Shown here one piece after another: positions 56,856 through 64,000 of a DNA stretch of 64,000 nucleotides (the first letter of the stretch is position 1; every line of letters starts with the position of its first letter). A program made the position numbers and the translations under genes. The notes beneath the pieces are model-generated. The model worked only from the letters and a program-made list of their open reading frames with translations. It made no database searches and had not been told where the DNA came from. Source of the stretch: AC-37 sp036389295 (GTDB lineage: Bacteria; Actinomycetota; Thermoleophilia; Solirubrobacterales; Thermoleophilaceae); contig DASVQB010000003.1 in NCBI GenBank assembly GCA_036389295.1, positions 1 through 64,000 on the forward strand, in the 5' to 3' direction.

Positions 56856-58481
56856 GCCAGGCGCCGCCGCGGGGACCGGGACCGGCTCGTCCGGCCTCGC
56901 GGCCAGGTCGCGGCTGGCTCCCACCAGCGCGCCGCCCGGGCAGCCCTCGCAGGGGACCTCGCGGCGCGGGTTGCGGATGCCCGCCGCCGCGACCAGCCCG
57001 CCGGCGAGCGTGAGGAGCGCCGCCGCCGCCATCCCGGCGCGGAACCCGTCCACCGAGGCGTCCTCGACCGCGTCCGCGACCCGCGCCCGCTCCTCTCCAC
57101 GCACGCGCGGGCCCACGTCCACGCTCAGCGGCCGGTCCCGCGCGTCGCGGACGGCCGCGCGCGCCGCGGGCGAGAGCGGCGCCCCCGAGAGGTCGTCGTC
57201 GAGCGCCGACTCGAACGTCGCCGACAGCAGCGCGCCCACCGCCGCGATCGCGACCAGCCCGGCGACGCGCGCGATCGCGTTGTTGACCCCCGACGCCACG
57301 CCGGCGTGCTCGTGGTCCGCGTCGGCGAGCACGGCGGCGGTGAGCGGCGCGACCGTGATCGACAGCCCGAGGCCGAAGACCGCCCCCGCCGACAGCACGT
57401 CCGCGACGTAGGACGGGCTCGAGTCGATGCGGAGCATCAGGAACAGGCCCGCCGCGGCCACCACCGGGCCGGCGCCCATGAAGAGCCGCGGCCCGTAGCG
57501 GTCGGCGAGCGCGCCGAAGCGCCGCGCGAGCAGGAACACGATCACCGTCACCGGCATGAGCGTCAGGCCCGCCTCGACCGCGCCGTAGCCGGCGACCTGC
57601 TGGAGGTAGACGGGCAGGAAGAACGTGGCCGCGCCGAGGCCGGCGTACACGACGAGCGTCGCCGCGTTCCCTACCGCGAAGTTCCGGCGCCGGAACAGCT
57701 CGAGCGGCAGCATCGGGTCCCGGGACCGGCGCTCGTACGCGAGGAACGCGGCCAGGGCGGCGGCGCCGACGGCGACCGGGACCGCCACGAGCGGGTCGCC
57801 GAAGCCGCGCGCCGGCTGCTCGATCAGACCGAGCACGAGGCCGCTCAGCCCCAGCGCGCACAGCACAGCGCCGGGCAGGTCCACGTGGCGCGGCGTCGTG
57901 CGGTCGAGCCCGGGCGACACGTGGCGGGCCACGAGGTACAGGGTCAGCACGACCGGCGCGACGTTGATCGCGAAGACGAGGCGCCACGAGGCGGAGTCGA
58001 CCAGCACGCCGCCGAGGAGCGGCCCGACCAGCGCCGCCACCCCGCTCCACGCCGTCCACGCCCCGATCGCCGCGGCGCGCTCGCGGTCGTCGAACGTCGC
58101 CACGATGACCGCCAGCGCGCTCGGCACCAGCAGGGCCCCCGCCGCGCCCTGGAGCCCGCGCGCGGCGATCAGCAGCGGCCCGGTCGGCGCGGCCGCGCAG
58201 ACGAGCGACGTGAGCCCGAAGCCGGCGGCGCCGGCGGCGAAGACGCGCCGCCGCCCGTAGACGTCGCTCAGCGAGCCGCCGATCAGGAGCAGCGAGCCGA
58301 GCATCAGCAGGTAGGCCTCGACCACCCACTGCTGGGTCGCGAGGCCGGCGTCCAGGTCCTCGCGGATCGCGGGGAGGGCGACGTTCACCACGGTCCCGTC
58401 GAGCAGGGCGATGCTCGACGCGAGGATCGCCGCCAGCAGCGTCAGCCGCTTCTGGCGCTCCGTGGTCGCCGAGGCCGCCAC
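56853..58481 (-). CDS. MFS transporter, 14-helix DHA2 family
   Basis: A 542-residue drug:H+ antiporter-like protein. Motif A region GGSLSDVYGRRRVFAAGAAGFGL, motif C-like WSGVAALVGPLLGGVLVD and the N-terminal SIALLDGTVVNVALPAIREDL (DHA2 motif D1) are clear; about 14 helices. The last large loop (residues 430-500) is charged and the C-terminus is Cys- and Pro-containing. In a glycan locus it could export a precursor or lipid, but DHA2 proteins are usually multidrug exporters, so a polysaccharide role is not established. GTG 58481 is seven bases after TAGCCT. Confidence 0.93.
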   Translation of the reverse strand: MAASATTERQKRLTLLAAILASSIALLDGTVVNVALPAIREDLDAGLATQQWVVEAYLLMLGSLLLIGGSLSDVYGRRRVFAAGAAGFGLTSLVCAAAPTGPLLIAARGLQGAAGALLVPSALAVIVATFDDRERAAAIGAWTAWSGVAALVGPLLGGVLVDSASWRLVFAINVAPVVLTLYLVARHVSPGLDRTTPRHVDLPGAVLCALGLSGLVLGLIEQPARGFGDPLVAVPVAVGAAALAAFLAYERRSRDPMLPLELFRRRNFAVGNAATLVVYAGLGAATFFLPVYLQQVAGYGAVEAGLTLMPVTVIVFLLARRFGALADRYGPRLFMGAGPVVAAAGLFLMLRIDSSPSYVADVLSAGAVFGLGLSITVAPLTAAVLADADHEHAGVASGVNNAIARVAGLVAIAAVGALLSATFESALDDDLSGAPLSPAARAAVRDARDRPLSVDVGPRVRGEERARVADAVEDASVDGFRAGMAAAALLTLAGGLVAAAGIRNPRREVPCEGCPGGALVGASRDLAARPDEPVPVPAAAPG

Positions 58482-58488
58482 CCCGGCG

Positions 58489-58494
58489 AGGCTA
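58489..58494 (-). promoter_or_regulatory. -10 TAGCCT before the MFS gene
   Basis: TAGCCT on the minus strand, seven bases before GTG 58481; leaderless pattern. Confidence 0.5.
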
Positions 58495-58535
58495 TCCGGC
58501 CGGCCCCCGGCGGACCCGCCGGCGGCGCCGCTCGT

Positions 58536-59771
58536 CTAGCGGTTCCGCGCGAGCTCGCGCACGGCCGCGAACACCTCGCCGACCCCGGTCACGTTCCAGG
58601 GGTCGACCAGCACGGCGTCGTGCGGGACGAGCGGCAGGACGCTCTCGTACTCGGTGTGGTTCGTCGCCACCACCACGGCGTTCGCGCCGGCGAGCGCGGA
58701 CTCGAGCGACTCGGTGCCCTCGGTCACGTGGGGGTCGTGCCGTGCGACGTGCGCCAGCTCGCGCTCGAGCAGCCGGATCAGCTTCGCCGCCAGCGAGTCG
58801 CGCACGTCGTCCGAGTCGCGCTTGAACGTCAGCCCGAGCACGGCCACCTTGCACCCGCGCAGCGATCCGCCGAGCCGCCGCTTTAGCCCCTCGACGAGGA
58901 ACAGCGGCACGGACTCGTGCACGCGCGAGACCGCCAGCAGCATGCCCGGCGACCGCGAGCGCTCCTCGGAGAACGCGAAGTCCTTGCGCAGGCAGGTGCC
59001 CGCCGTGAGCCCCGGCGCCGCCATCCCGCCGCGCGGGTAGTCGTGGTTGATCAGCCCGATGACGTCGAACACGTTCGCGCCGTACTGCTCGCACTCCATC
59101 ATCAGGAGGTTCGGGAGCGCGAACTCCGTGTAGCGGAGGATGTTGGTCCAGATCTTCGCCAGCTCGGCCTGGACCGCGGACGTCTGGACGATGTCGGTGC
59201 CGAACACCTCGAACAGCCGCGCCGCCGCCTCGCCCGACCCGGCGCCGACCCCGCCGACGATGCACGGCAGCGTCGAGATCTCCTCCAGGAAGTGGTTGAC
59301 CGCGATCCGCTCCGGCACGTGCGCGACGAACACGTCGTCTCCGACGGCGAAGCCGCGGCGCTGCTCGACGTAGCCGGCGACCCACTCGGTCGTGCCCGGC
59401 GCCACGGTCGAGCGCAGGATGATCGTCTGGCCCTCGCGCAGGAGCGGCAGCAGGGCGTCGACCGCGCTGCGGATCTGCGACACGTCGATCTCGATGTGCA
59501 CGTGCGTCGGGGTGCCGAGCGTGAGCACCACGTGGTCGGCGCCCGCGGCGTCCTGGATCCGCTGGGAGAGCTCGAGCCGGCCGGTCTCCAGCACCCGCTC
59601 GAGCAGCTCCTGGGTCCCGGTCTCCTGGAACGGCATCCGGCCGGCCCGGACCAGCTCGAGGACGCGCGGCTCGCGGTCGATGCCGATGACCCGCAGGCCG
59701 CGGTCGGCGAACGACAGCGCGAGCGGCAGCCCGATCCGCCCGAGCCCGACGATCGCGACGTCAGCCGCCAT
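58536..59771 (-). CDS. Nucleotide-sugar dehydrogenase (UDP-sugar/ManNAc dehydrogenase type)
   Basis: A 411-residue NAD-dependent enzyme that oxidises a UDP- or GDP-sugar to the uronic acid. N-terminal NAD site DVAIVGLGRIGLPLALSFA with Asp32 (GIDREP), central helix with Lys206 (AELAKIWTNILRYTEFAL), the catalytic Cys260 in APGLTAGTCLRKDF and C-terminal sugar-binding domain VAVLGLTFKRDSDDVRDS. The GLTAGTCLRKDF context is closer to UDP-N-acetyl-D-mannosaminuronate/WecC-like dehydrogenases than to UDP-glucose dehydrogenase, but this is only a tendency. It is followed after 12 bases (upstream) by the WecG-like gene, consistent with an acidic amino-sugar pathway. ATG 59771 has TAGCGT nine bases before. 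Confidence 0.93.
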   Translation of the reverse strand: MAADVAIVGLGRIGLPLALSFADRGLRVIGIDREPRVLELVRAGRMPFQETGTQELLERVLETGRLELSQRIQDAAGADHVVLTLGTPTHVHIEIDVSQIRSAVDALLPLLREGQTIILRSTVAPGTTEWVAGYVEQRRGFAVGDDVFVAHVPERIAVNHFLEEISTLPCIVGGVGAGSGEAAARLFEVFGTDIVQTSAVQAELAKIWTNILRYTEFALPNLLMMECEQYGANVFDVIGLINHDYPRGGMAAPGLTAGTCLRKDFAFSEERSRSPGMLLAVSRVHESVPLFLVEGLKRRLGGSLRGCKVAVLGLTFKRDSDDVRDSLAAKLIRLLERELAHVARHDPHVTEGTESLESALAGANAVVVATNHTEYESVLPLVPHDAVLVDPWNVTGVGEVFAAVRELARNR

Positions 59772-59780
59772 TGGGCCCGA

Positions 59781-59786
59781 ACGCTA
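59781..59786 (-). promoter_or_regulatory. -10-like TAGCGT before the sugar dehydrogenase
   Basis: TAGCGT on the minus strand, nine bases before ATG 59771; at the upper end of the spacing for a leaderless start. It overlaps the last codons of the upstream WecG-like gene. Confidence 0.35.
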
Positions 59787-60725
59787 CCCGCGCGGGAGCG
59801 CCGCGCGCCCGCGCCGCTCGGCCAGGAGCTGGCCGAGGAGCCCCGCCATGAAGCGCGGGTTGTAGTAGAGGTAGCGCGGCAGGAGCCGGCGCGGCTCCTG
59901 GGCGATGCGGTAGGTCCACTCGAGTCCGCGGCTCTGCATCCAGGGCGGCGCCTGGGAGATCCGGCCGGCGAGGAAGTCGAACGCGGCGCCGACCGCGCAC
60001 ATCACGGGCACGTCCACGCGGTCGCGCATCCGGGCCATCCACTTCTCCTGCTTCGGGACGCCGATGCCGACCCACAGCACGTCCGGCCGCGCCGCGTTTA
60101 TCTGCCGCGCGACGTCCTCCTCCTCGGCCTCGGTGAGCGGCCTGAACGGCGGCGAGTAGCCGCCGACGACGCGCATCCCCGGGTTGGCCTTGTGCATGTT
60201 CAGCGCGAGCTGGGCGAGCGAGCCCTGGTCGCGCCCGCCGTAGAGCCACACGCGGTGGCCGCGGTCGCGGCAGCGCTCGCTGTACCGCTTCATCAGCTCG
60301 GGGCCGTAGACGCGGTCGGGCAGGCTCTCGCCCATCAGGTTCGCCGCCCACACGAGCGGCATGCCGTCGGGCACGGTGAGGGTCGAGCCGAGCAGGGCGG
60401 CGCGCAGCTCCGGGTCGCTCTGGGCGACGGTGACGGCGTGGACGGCGGCGCAGCAGACGTAGCCGCGCTCGCCGCGCGCGATCATCCCGTCCATCACGTC
60501 CATCGTCTGCTCGTAGTCCGTCATCGCGATCGGAACGTCGAGGACGTCGCGGGTGCGGACGTCGCGCGCCGACGGCAGCGCGCGGGGGTCGAGCGCGGGG
60601 CGCTCCCGGACGTCCGGCAGCGAGACGAGCGAGCCCGGCAGCGGCTCGCCGACGATCGGCTGTGGCTCTGGGGGGGTCACTTCGGGTTCCGTTGCCCGCG
60701 GGGAAGGGCGTGCAAACGCGAGCAT
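59784..60725 (-). CDS. WecG/TagA/CpsF family glycosyltransferase
   Basis: A 313-residue GT26 enzyme that adds ManNAc(A) or a related sugar to a polyprenyl-diphosphate-linked acceptor. After a Pro-rich, probably disordered N-terminus (1-55), the core shows CCAAVHAVTVAQSDPELRAAL (Asp of the catalytic region), TVPDGMPLVWAANLMG, RVWLYGGRDQGSLAQLAL, VLWVGIGVPKQEKWMARMRD and AVGAAFDFLAGRISQAPPWMQ, then the basic C-terminal membrane-contact region RIAQEPRRLLPRYLYYNPRF. It is adjacent to the sugar dehydrogenase that could make its donor's uronic acid. ATG 60725 is used; an upstream TACACT gives it its own promoter. Confidence 0.93.
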   Translation of the reverse strand: MLAFARPSPRATEPEVTPPEPQPIVGEPLPGSLVSLPDVRERPALDPRALPSARDVRTRDVLDVPIAMTDYEQTMDVMDGMIARGERGYVCCAAVHAVTVAQSDPELRAALLGSTLTVPDGMPLVWAANLMGESLPDRVYGPELMKRYSERCRDRGHRVWLYGGRDQGSLAQLALNMHKANPGMRVVGGYSPPFRPLTEAEEEDVARQINAARPDVLWVGIGVPKQEKWMARMRDRVDVPVMCAVGAAFDFLAGRISQAPPWMQSRGLEWTYRIAQEPRRLLPRYLYYNPRFMAGLLGQLLAERRGRAALPRG

Positions 60726-60749
60726 CCCCTGCCAGGGAGAGGCGCTCTG

Positions 60750-60755
60750 AGTGTA
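60750..60755 (-). promoter_or_regulatory. Candidate -10 TACACT before the WecG-like gene
   Basis: TACACT on the minus strand, 24 bases before ATG 60725, with GGCAGGGG close to the ATG. A TTGACG is seen farther upstream but too far away to pair with it. Confidence 0.4.
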
Positions 60756-60838
60756 GCCGCCGAGGCCGGGAGCTTCTCTGGCGCGCCGGACGTCAAGGTA
60801 TCGGCACGAACTCCGGCCCGATCGGAAAGTTGCGCGGG

Positions 60839-61240
60839 TCAGTCGTGGAGCGCGTGCTCGCGCTCGCGCTCGCGGCCGCCGGCGGCCCGTTGGGCGGCCT
60901 CGGCCTCGCGCTGGCGCTCCTCCAGCAGGGCGACCTTCTGCGCGAGCACCTTGCTCTGGTCGGCGAGCCGGGAGACCGCCACCGAGAAGTGCAGGAGCAG
61001 CACCAGGATGAACCCGAAGGCGATCACGAACAGCGCCGACGGCGGGTAGAAGATCCCGACCGCCTCCGCGAGCGTCTCGAGCAGGCCCTTCCAGACCGCG
61101 AGGCCGAGCAGCACGACGGCGCTGAACAGCCACAGGAGCGCGTAGCGCTCGAGCAGCCGGCGCTGGCGCACCAGCTCGAGGATCGTGATGAACAGGATCC
61201 CGGTGGCGACGATCGCGACTATCTGGACGCGGACCTCCAT
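60839..61240 (-). CDS. DUF2304 small membrane protein
   Basis: A 133-residue protein with three membrane helices (VQIVAIVATGILFITILELV; LLWLFSAVVLLGLAVW; LFVIAFGFILVLLLHFSVAV) and a charged C-terminal coiled coil (QKVALLEERQREAEAAQ). The ILELVRQRRLLERYALLWL motif is the DUF2304 signature. This family is regularly encoded beside polyprenyl-phosphate glycosyltransferases of glycan loci, as here, two bases after the stop of such a gene, and may help its membrane docking or flip the lipid-sugar. Role not proven. Confidence 0.9.
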   Translation of the reverse strand: MEVRVQIVAIVATGILFITILELVRQRRLLERYALLWLFSAVVLLGLAVWKGLLETLAEAVGIFYPPSALFVIAFGFILVLLLHFSVAVSRLADQSKVLAQKVALLEERQREAEAAQRAAGGREREREHALHD

Positions 61241-61242
61241 CG

Positions 61243-62001
61243 TCAGATCCCGTGGGTCGCCACGACCGGCGCGTCGTCGCCCGGCTCGACCACCGGCCGC
61301 TCCCGGGCGAGGCCGACGAAGATCGCGAGCAGCACCTTGACCATGTAGTAGACCGACTTGCCCGAGCGGATCGACGAGCGCCCGCCGCCGCGCTGGAACA
61401 TCCGGACCGCCACCTCGCGCATCCGCAGGCGGTGGTGGTGCAGGACCAGCACGGCCTCGACCTCGGGGTAGTCGTGCGGGTAGTCGCGGGCGAACAGGGC
61501 GATCGCCCGGCGGTTGTAGAGGCGGAAGCCCGACGTCGGGTCGGTCACCTTCTGGCCCACCAGGCGCGACAGGATGAACGCGAAGACGTGGATGCCGGCG
61601 CGGCGGCTGACAGGGCCCGAGTACTGGAGGTCCTCGAGGAACCGCGAGCCGCAGACCACGTCGAGGGTCGGGTCGGACTCCATCTCCCTCACGAGCCGCC
61701 GGATCTCCGCCGGGTCGTGCTGGCCGTCGCCGTCGACCTGGACCATGTAGTCGTAGCCGTTCTCGAGCGCGAACTTGAAGCCCGACTGCACCGCGCCGCC
61801 GATCCCGAGGTTGAACGGGTGGCGCAGGACGCGCGCGCCCGCCCCGGTGGCGTCGCGGCAGGTGGAGTCGGTCGAGCCGTCGTCGATCACGACCACGTCG
61901 AACTCGGGCGCGTGCTCGCGCAGCGACCGCACCACCGAGGCGACGGTCGCCCCCTCGTTGTAGGCGGGTACCACTGCGAGGCACGAGCGTTCGAGGATCA
62001 C
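61243..62001 (-). CDS. GT2 polyprenyl-phosphate sugar synthase (DPM1-like)
   Basis: A 252-residue GT-A enzyme: LAVVPAYNEGATVASVVRSL, VVVIDDGSTDSTCRDA, RHPFNLGIGGAVQSGFKFAL, YMVQVDGDGQHDPAEIRRL (DGDGQ metal site), VCGSRF and DPTSGFRLYNRRAI. These are the hallmarks of dolichyl/undecaprenyl-phosphate mannose or glucose synthases. It likely charges polyprenyl phosphate with a sugar used outside the membrane, for example by the GT-C enzyme at 28180-29664. GTG 62001 is chosen: GGGAG lies five bases before it and it opens the fold directly. The DUF2304 gene follows. Confidence 0.93.
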   Translation of the reverse strand: MILERSCLAVVPAYNEGATVASVVRSLREHAPEFDVVVIDDGSTDSTCRDATGAGARVLRHPFNLGIGGAVQSGFKFALENGYDYMVQVDGDGQHDPAEIRRLVREMESDPTLDVVCGSRFLEDLQYSGPVSRRAGIHVFAFILSRLVGQKVTDPTSGFRLYNRRAIALFARDYPHDYPEVEAVLVLHHHRLRMREVAVRMFQRGGGRSSIRSGKSVYYMVKVLLAIFVGLARERPVVEPGDDAPVVATHGI

Positions 62002-62073
62002 GGCTCTCCCTGTCAAGAGCGCGGCGCGCACCGGAAGTTGCGCCGCGGGACGGAATCGAGGGTAGCGGGAGGT

Positions 62074-62079
62074 TAAGCT
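62074..62079 (+). promoter_or_regulatory. Candidate -10 TAAGCT for the SnoaL-like gene
   Basis: TAAGCT, 25 bases before ATG 62105, with GAGGGG as ribosome site in between. Confidence 0.35.
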
Positions 62080-62104
62080 GCCGTACGGCTACCGAGGGGA
62101 TCGA

Positions 62105-62503
62105 ATGAGCATCGAGGCGTACAGGGAGGCGGCTTCGGCCGGCGACATCGAGGGGGTCTCCGAGCAGCTCGCGGAGGACGTCGTCCTGCACAGCCCGGTC
62201 GTCTTCCACCCGTTCGAGGGGCGGCCGCTCGCCACCGAGGTGCTGCGCGCGGTCTTCGACGTGTTCGAGGACTTCCGCTTCACCGACCACGTGGCGGGCG
62301 ACGACCTCCACACGCTCGTCTTCCGCGCCCGGGTGGGCGACCGCGAGCTCGAGGGCGTCGACGTGCTCCGCCCCGACGCCGACGGGAAGATCGCGACCTT
62401 CACCGTGATGATCCGGCCGTTCACCGGCCTCCAGGCGTTCATGGAGGCGATGGGCCCGCGGATCGAGGCGATCGCGGGCGGCCAGGCGGCCCCCGCGGGC
62501 TAG
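62105..62503 (+). CDS. SnoaL/NTF2-like domain protein
   Basis: A 132-residue cytoplasmic protein with the cone-shaped NTF2 fold: N-terminal helix AYREAASAGDIEGVSEQLAEDVVLHSPVV (partly quoted), GRPLATEVLRAVFDVFEDFRF and strands VFRARVGDRELEGVDVLRPDADGKI ending ATFTVMIRPFTGLQAFM. Such proteins are small-molecule isomerases, cyclases, hydrolases or simple ligand binders; catalytic Asp/His of the polyketide cyclases cannot be placed with confidence. GAGGGG precedes the ATG. It stands alone on the plus strand; its stop overlaps that of the convergent rfbG in the sequence CTAG. Confidence 0.85.
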   Translation: MSIEAYREAASAGDIEGVSEQLAEDVVLHSPVVFHPFEGRPLATEVLRAVFDVFEDFRFTDHVAGDDLHTLVFRARVGDRELEGVDVLRPDADGKIATFTVMIRPFTGLQAFMEAMGPRIEAIAGGQAAPAG

Positions 62504-63558
62504 CGCGCCCCGGCGGTCGAGAACGCGGCGATCTGCGCCGCGGTGATCGCGCGGGCCTCCGCCCCGCCAGCGAACGCGCGGAACCAGTCGACCGTGGCCG
62601 ACAGCGCCTCGTCGAGGTCCCAGCGCGGCGACCAGCCGAGCCGCCCGGCGGCCTTGGCCGAGTCGAGCCGCAGGACGCTCGTCTCCGGCGGGCCGCCGTC
62701 GCCCTCGGCGCGCCACTCGAGCCCCTCGCCCCACAGCCCGGTCAGCCGGTCGGCTATGTCGCGGACCGGCAGCTCGTCGCCGGGCGCCGGGCCGAAGTTC
62801 CAGGCCTCGGCGGCGTCGCCGTCGAGCAGCCGCTCCGCCACCGCCAGGTAGCCGCTCAGCGGGTTCAGGACGTGCTGCCAGGGACGGACCGCGTCCGGGT
62901 TGCGTACCAGCAGCGGCTCGCCGGCGAGCGCCGCCCGCATCGCGTCCGGCACGAGCCGGTCCTCGGCCCAGTCGCCGCCGCCGATGACGTTCCCGGCCCG
63001 GACGGTGGCGATCGCGGGGCCGCCGGACCGCCCGAACGAGTCGCGCCAGGACGCGGCCACCAGCTCGGCGCACGCCTTGCTGCTCGAGTACGGGTCGGCG
63101 CCGCCGAGCGGGTCGCCCTCGACGCACGGCCGGCCGTCGGCGCGCGGCGCGTAGCACTTGTCGCTCGTCACGACCAGCACCGCGCGGGCGCCGGCGCGGC
63201 CGGCCGCGTCGAGCACGTTGGCGGTGCCGAGCACGTTCGTGTCGTAGGTCCCGAGCGGGTCGGCGAACGACCGCCGCACGAGCGGCTGGGCGGCCATGTG
63301 GACGACCAGCTCCGGCCGCAGCTCGCGCGCGGCGGCGGCCACCGCCTCCCGGTCACGCACGTCGACCTCGCGCGACTCCACCGCCTCGCCGACCCGCGCC
63401 GCGACGTACAGCGACGGCTCGGTCGGCGGGGCCAGCCCGAAGCCGGAGACCTCCGCCCCCAGCTCCGAGAGCCACAGCGACAGCCAGCTTCCCTTGAAGC
63501 CCGTGTGCCCGGTGACGAGCACCCGGCGGCCGCCCCAGGCGGCGGGGTCTAGTCCCAC
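62500..63558 (-). CDS. rfbG: CDP-glucose 4,6-dehydratase
   Basis: A 352-residue extended SDR that makes CDP-4-keto-6-deoxyglucose from CDP-glucose. NAD site RRVLVTGHTGFKGSWLSLWL (with the GHTGFKGSW typical of RfbG), VHMAAQPLVRRSFADPLGTYDTN, VVTSDKCY (131-136), the catalytic Tyr157-x3-Lys161 in DPYSSSKACAEL, ATVRAGNVIGGGDWAEDRLVPD and RPWQHVLNPLSGYL. GTG 63558 lies ten bases inside the end of rfbF, so the two are translationally coupled. It is the committed enzyme toward CDP-dideoxyhexoses or branched sugars. Confidence 0.96.
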   Translation of the reverse strand: MGLDPAAWGGRRVLVTGHTGFKGSWLSLWLSELGAEVSGFGLAPPTEPSLYVAARVGEAVESREVDVRDREAVAAAARELRPELVVHMAAQPLVRRSFADPLGTYDTNVLGTANVLDAAGRAGARAVLVVTSDKCYAPRADGRPCVEGDPLGGADPYSSSKACAELVAASWRDSFGRSGGPAIATVRAGNVIGGGDWAEDRLVPDAMRAALAGEPLLVRNPDAVRPWQHVLNPLSGYLAVAERLLDGDAAEAWNFGPAPGDELPVRDIADRLTGLWGEGLEWRAEGDGGPPETSVLRLDSAKAAGRLGWSPRWDLDEALSATVDWFRAFAGGAEARAITAAQIAAFSTAGAR

Positions 63559-64000
63559 ACCTTCCAGGGTCGCTCGCCCGAGCGCCACAGCTCCTCGAGG
63601 TGGTTGCGGTCGCGGACCGTGTCCATCGCCCGCCAGAAGCCGTCGTGGCGGTACGCGCGGAGCTGCCCCTCGCCGGCGAGCCGCTCGACCGGATCCGCCT
63701 CCCACACCGAGCCGTCGCCGTCGATGTAGTCGCCGACGCGCGGCGACAGGACGAAGAAGCCGCCGTTGACCCAGGCGCCGTCGCCCTGCGGCTTCTCCTG
63801 GAAGCTGCTCACGCGGTCGCCGTCGACGCCCAGCGTGCCCCAGCGCCCGGGCGGCTGGACGGCCGTGACCGTGGCGAGCGCGCCGTGGGAGCGGTGGAAC
63901 TCGACCAGCGCCCGCACGTCCAGGTCGCTCACCCCGTCGCCGTAGGTGAACACGAAGTCGCCGTCGCCCACGTACGGCAGCACCCGCTTCAGCCGCCCGC
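63549..64000 (-). CDS. rfbF: Glucose-1-phosphate cytidylyltransferase, 3' part only
   Basis: The C-terminal about 150 residues of the enzyme that makes CDP-glucose from CTP and glucose-1-phosphate. The frame is open to the window edge, starting in RLKRVLPYVG; the N-terminal nucleotide-binding half (GxGTRL region) lies outside. Seen are FVFTYGDGVSDLDVRALVEFH (the Asp that binds metal), TAVQPPGRWGTLGVDGDRV, FQEKPQGDGAWVNGGFFVLS and the C-terminal WRAMDTVRDRNHLEELW. rfbG overlaps its end, the usual pair in O-antigen loci. Confidence 0.95.
   Translation of the reverse strand, partial: GRLKRVLPYVGDGDFVFTYGDGVSDLDVRALVEFHRSHGALATVTAVQPPGRWGTLGVDGDRVSSFQEKPQGDGAWVNGGFFVLSPRVGDYIDGDGSVWEADPVERLAGEGQLRAYRHDGFWRAMDTVRDRNHLEELWRSGERPWKVWD

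Noticed and set aside
56853..58481. The 14-helix MFS protein as the missing polysaccharide flippase.
   Set aside because: Its motifs are those of DHA2 multidrug exporters; Wzx proteins belong to the MOP superfamily and look different.

Overview
The window is a very GC-rich bacterial chromosome segment with no rRNA, tRNA, transposase, integrase, phage gene or CRISPR array. Gene content points to an Actinomycetota member, most likely class Thermoleophilia (Solirubrobacterales-like): a GroEL with a Gly/Met tail, a seven-iron ferredoxin, a TIGR03624-type zincin, DUF4328 and DUF1360 proteins, a MoaD-MoaE fusion, and many secreted Ala/Arg/Pro-rich proteins with Ig-like or propeller repeats. The lineage is inferred from gene families and base composition, not from a phylogenetic marker.

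Layout. 1-8.6 kb: 3' end of groEL, a methyltransferase/SDR pair, ferredoxin, an Mrp/ApbC P-loop ATPase, a basic repeat protein, two putative zinc metalloproteases and small membrane proteins. 8.9-18.4 kb: an exported-protein block (multi-Ig surface protein, subtilase, Pro-rich anchored protein, Ntn-type acylase). 18.5-24.5 kb: GH3 protein, methylmalonyl-CoA mutase large subunit and MmgE/PrpD protein on one strand, then a large membrane protein. 24.5-28.2 kb: MoaD-MoaE fusion, selA and selB (molybdopterin plus selenocysteine insertion). 28.2-36 kb: a GT-C membrane glycosyltransferase, an MMPL transporter carrying a STAS domain, a small His-rich exported protein, and an ECF sigma factor fused to an anti-sigma-like zinc finger, membrane helix and tail. 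36.2-41.2 kb: a giant SBBP-repeat surface protein, a lipoprotein-like signal peptidase I, DUF4328 and a 55-residue membrane protein. 41.2-64 kb: a surface-polysaccharide locus with an initiating sugar-1-phosphate transferase, three SAM methyltransferases, a hybrid histidine kinase, an O-antigen ligase/polymerase-like protein with TPRs, seven glycosyltransferases (four GT4-like, two GT2/GT-A on the cluster strand, one polyprenyl-phosphate type), a WecG/TagA family enzyme, a UDP-sugar dehydrogenase, a GDP-mannose/UDP-sugar type epimerase, an MFS exporter, and rfbF/rfbG of CDP-hexose synthesis, cut by the window edge.

How it works together. The 41-64 kb genes plausibly make, polymerise and modify a cell-surface polysaccharide: CDP-glucose via rfbF and rfbG, a uronic acid through the dehydrogenase, a lipid-linked start through the polyprenyl-phosphate transferase, and extension by the clustered glycosyltransferases. 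The exported proteases, acylase, sigma/anti-sigma fusion and repeat proteins fit an envelope theme. No Wzx-type flippase is visible.

Regulation. A recurrent pattern is a TANNNT hexamer 6-9 nt before a start codon without a Shine-Dalgarno sequence, at 16 genes on both strands, suggesting widespread leaderless transcription. These hexamers decide several starts, including a TTG start at 53609, and two of them overlap divergently at 53592-53601. Other notable signals are a LexA-like palindrome upstream of the basic protein gene, a mutually exclusive double hairpin before the MMPL-STAS gene, and a 13-bp inverted repeat inside the first codons of a glycosyltransferase.
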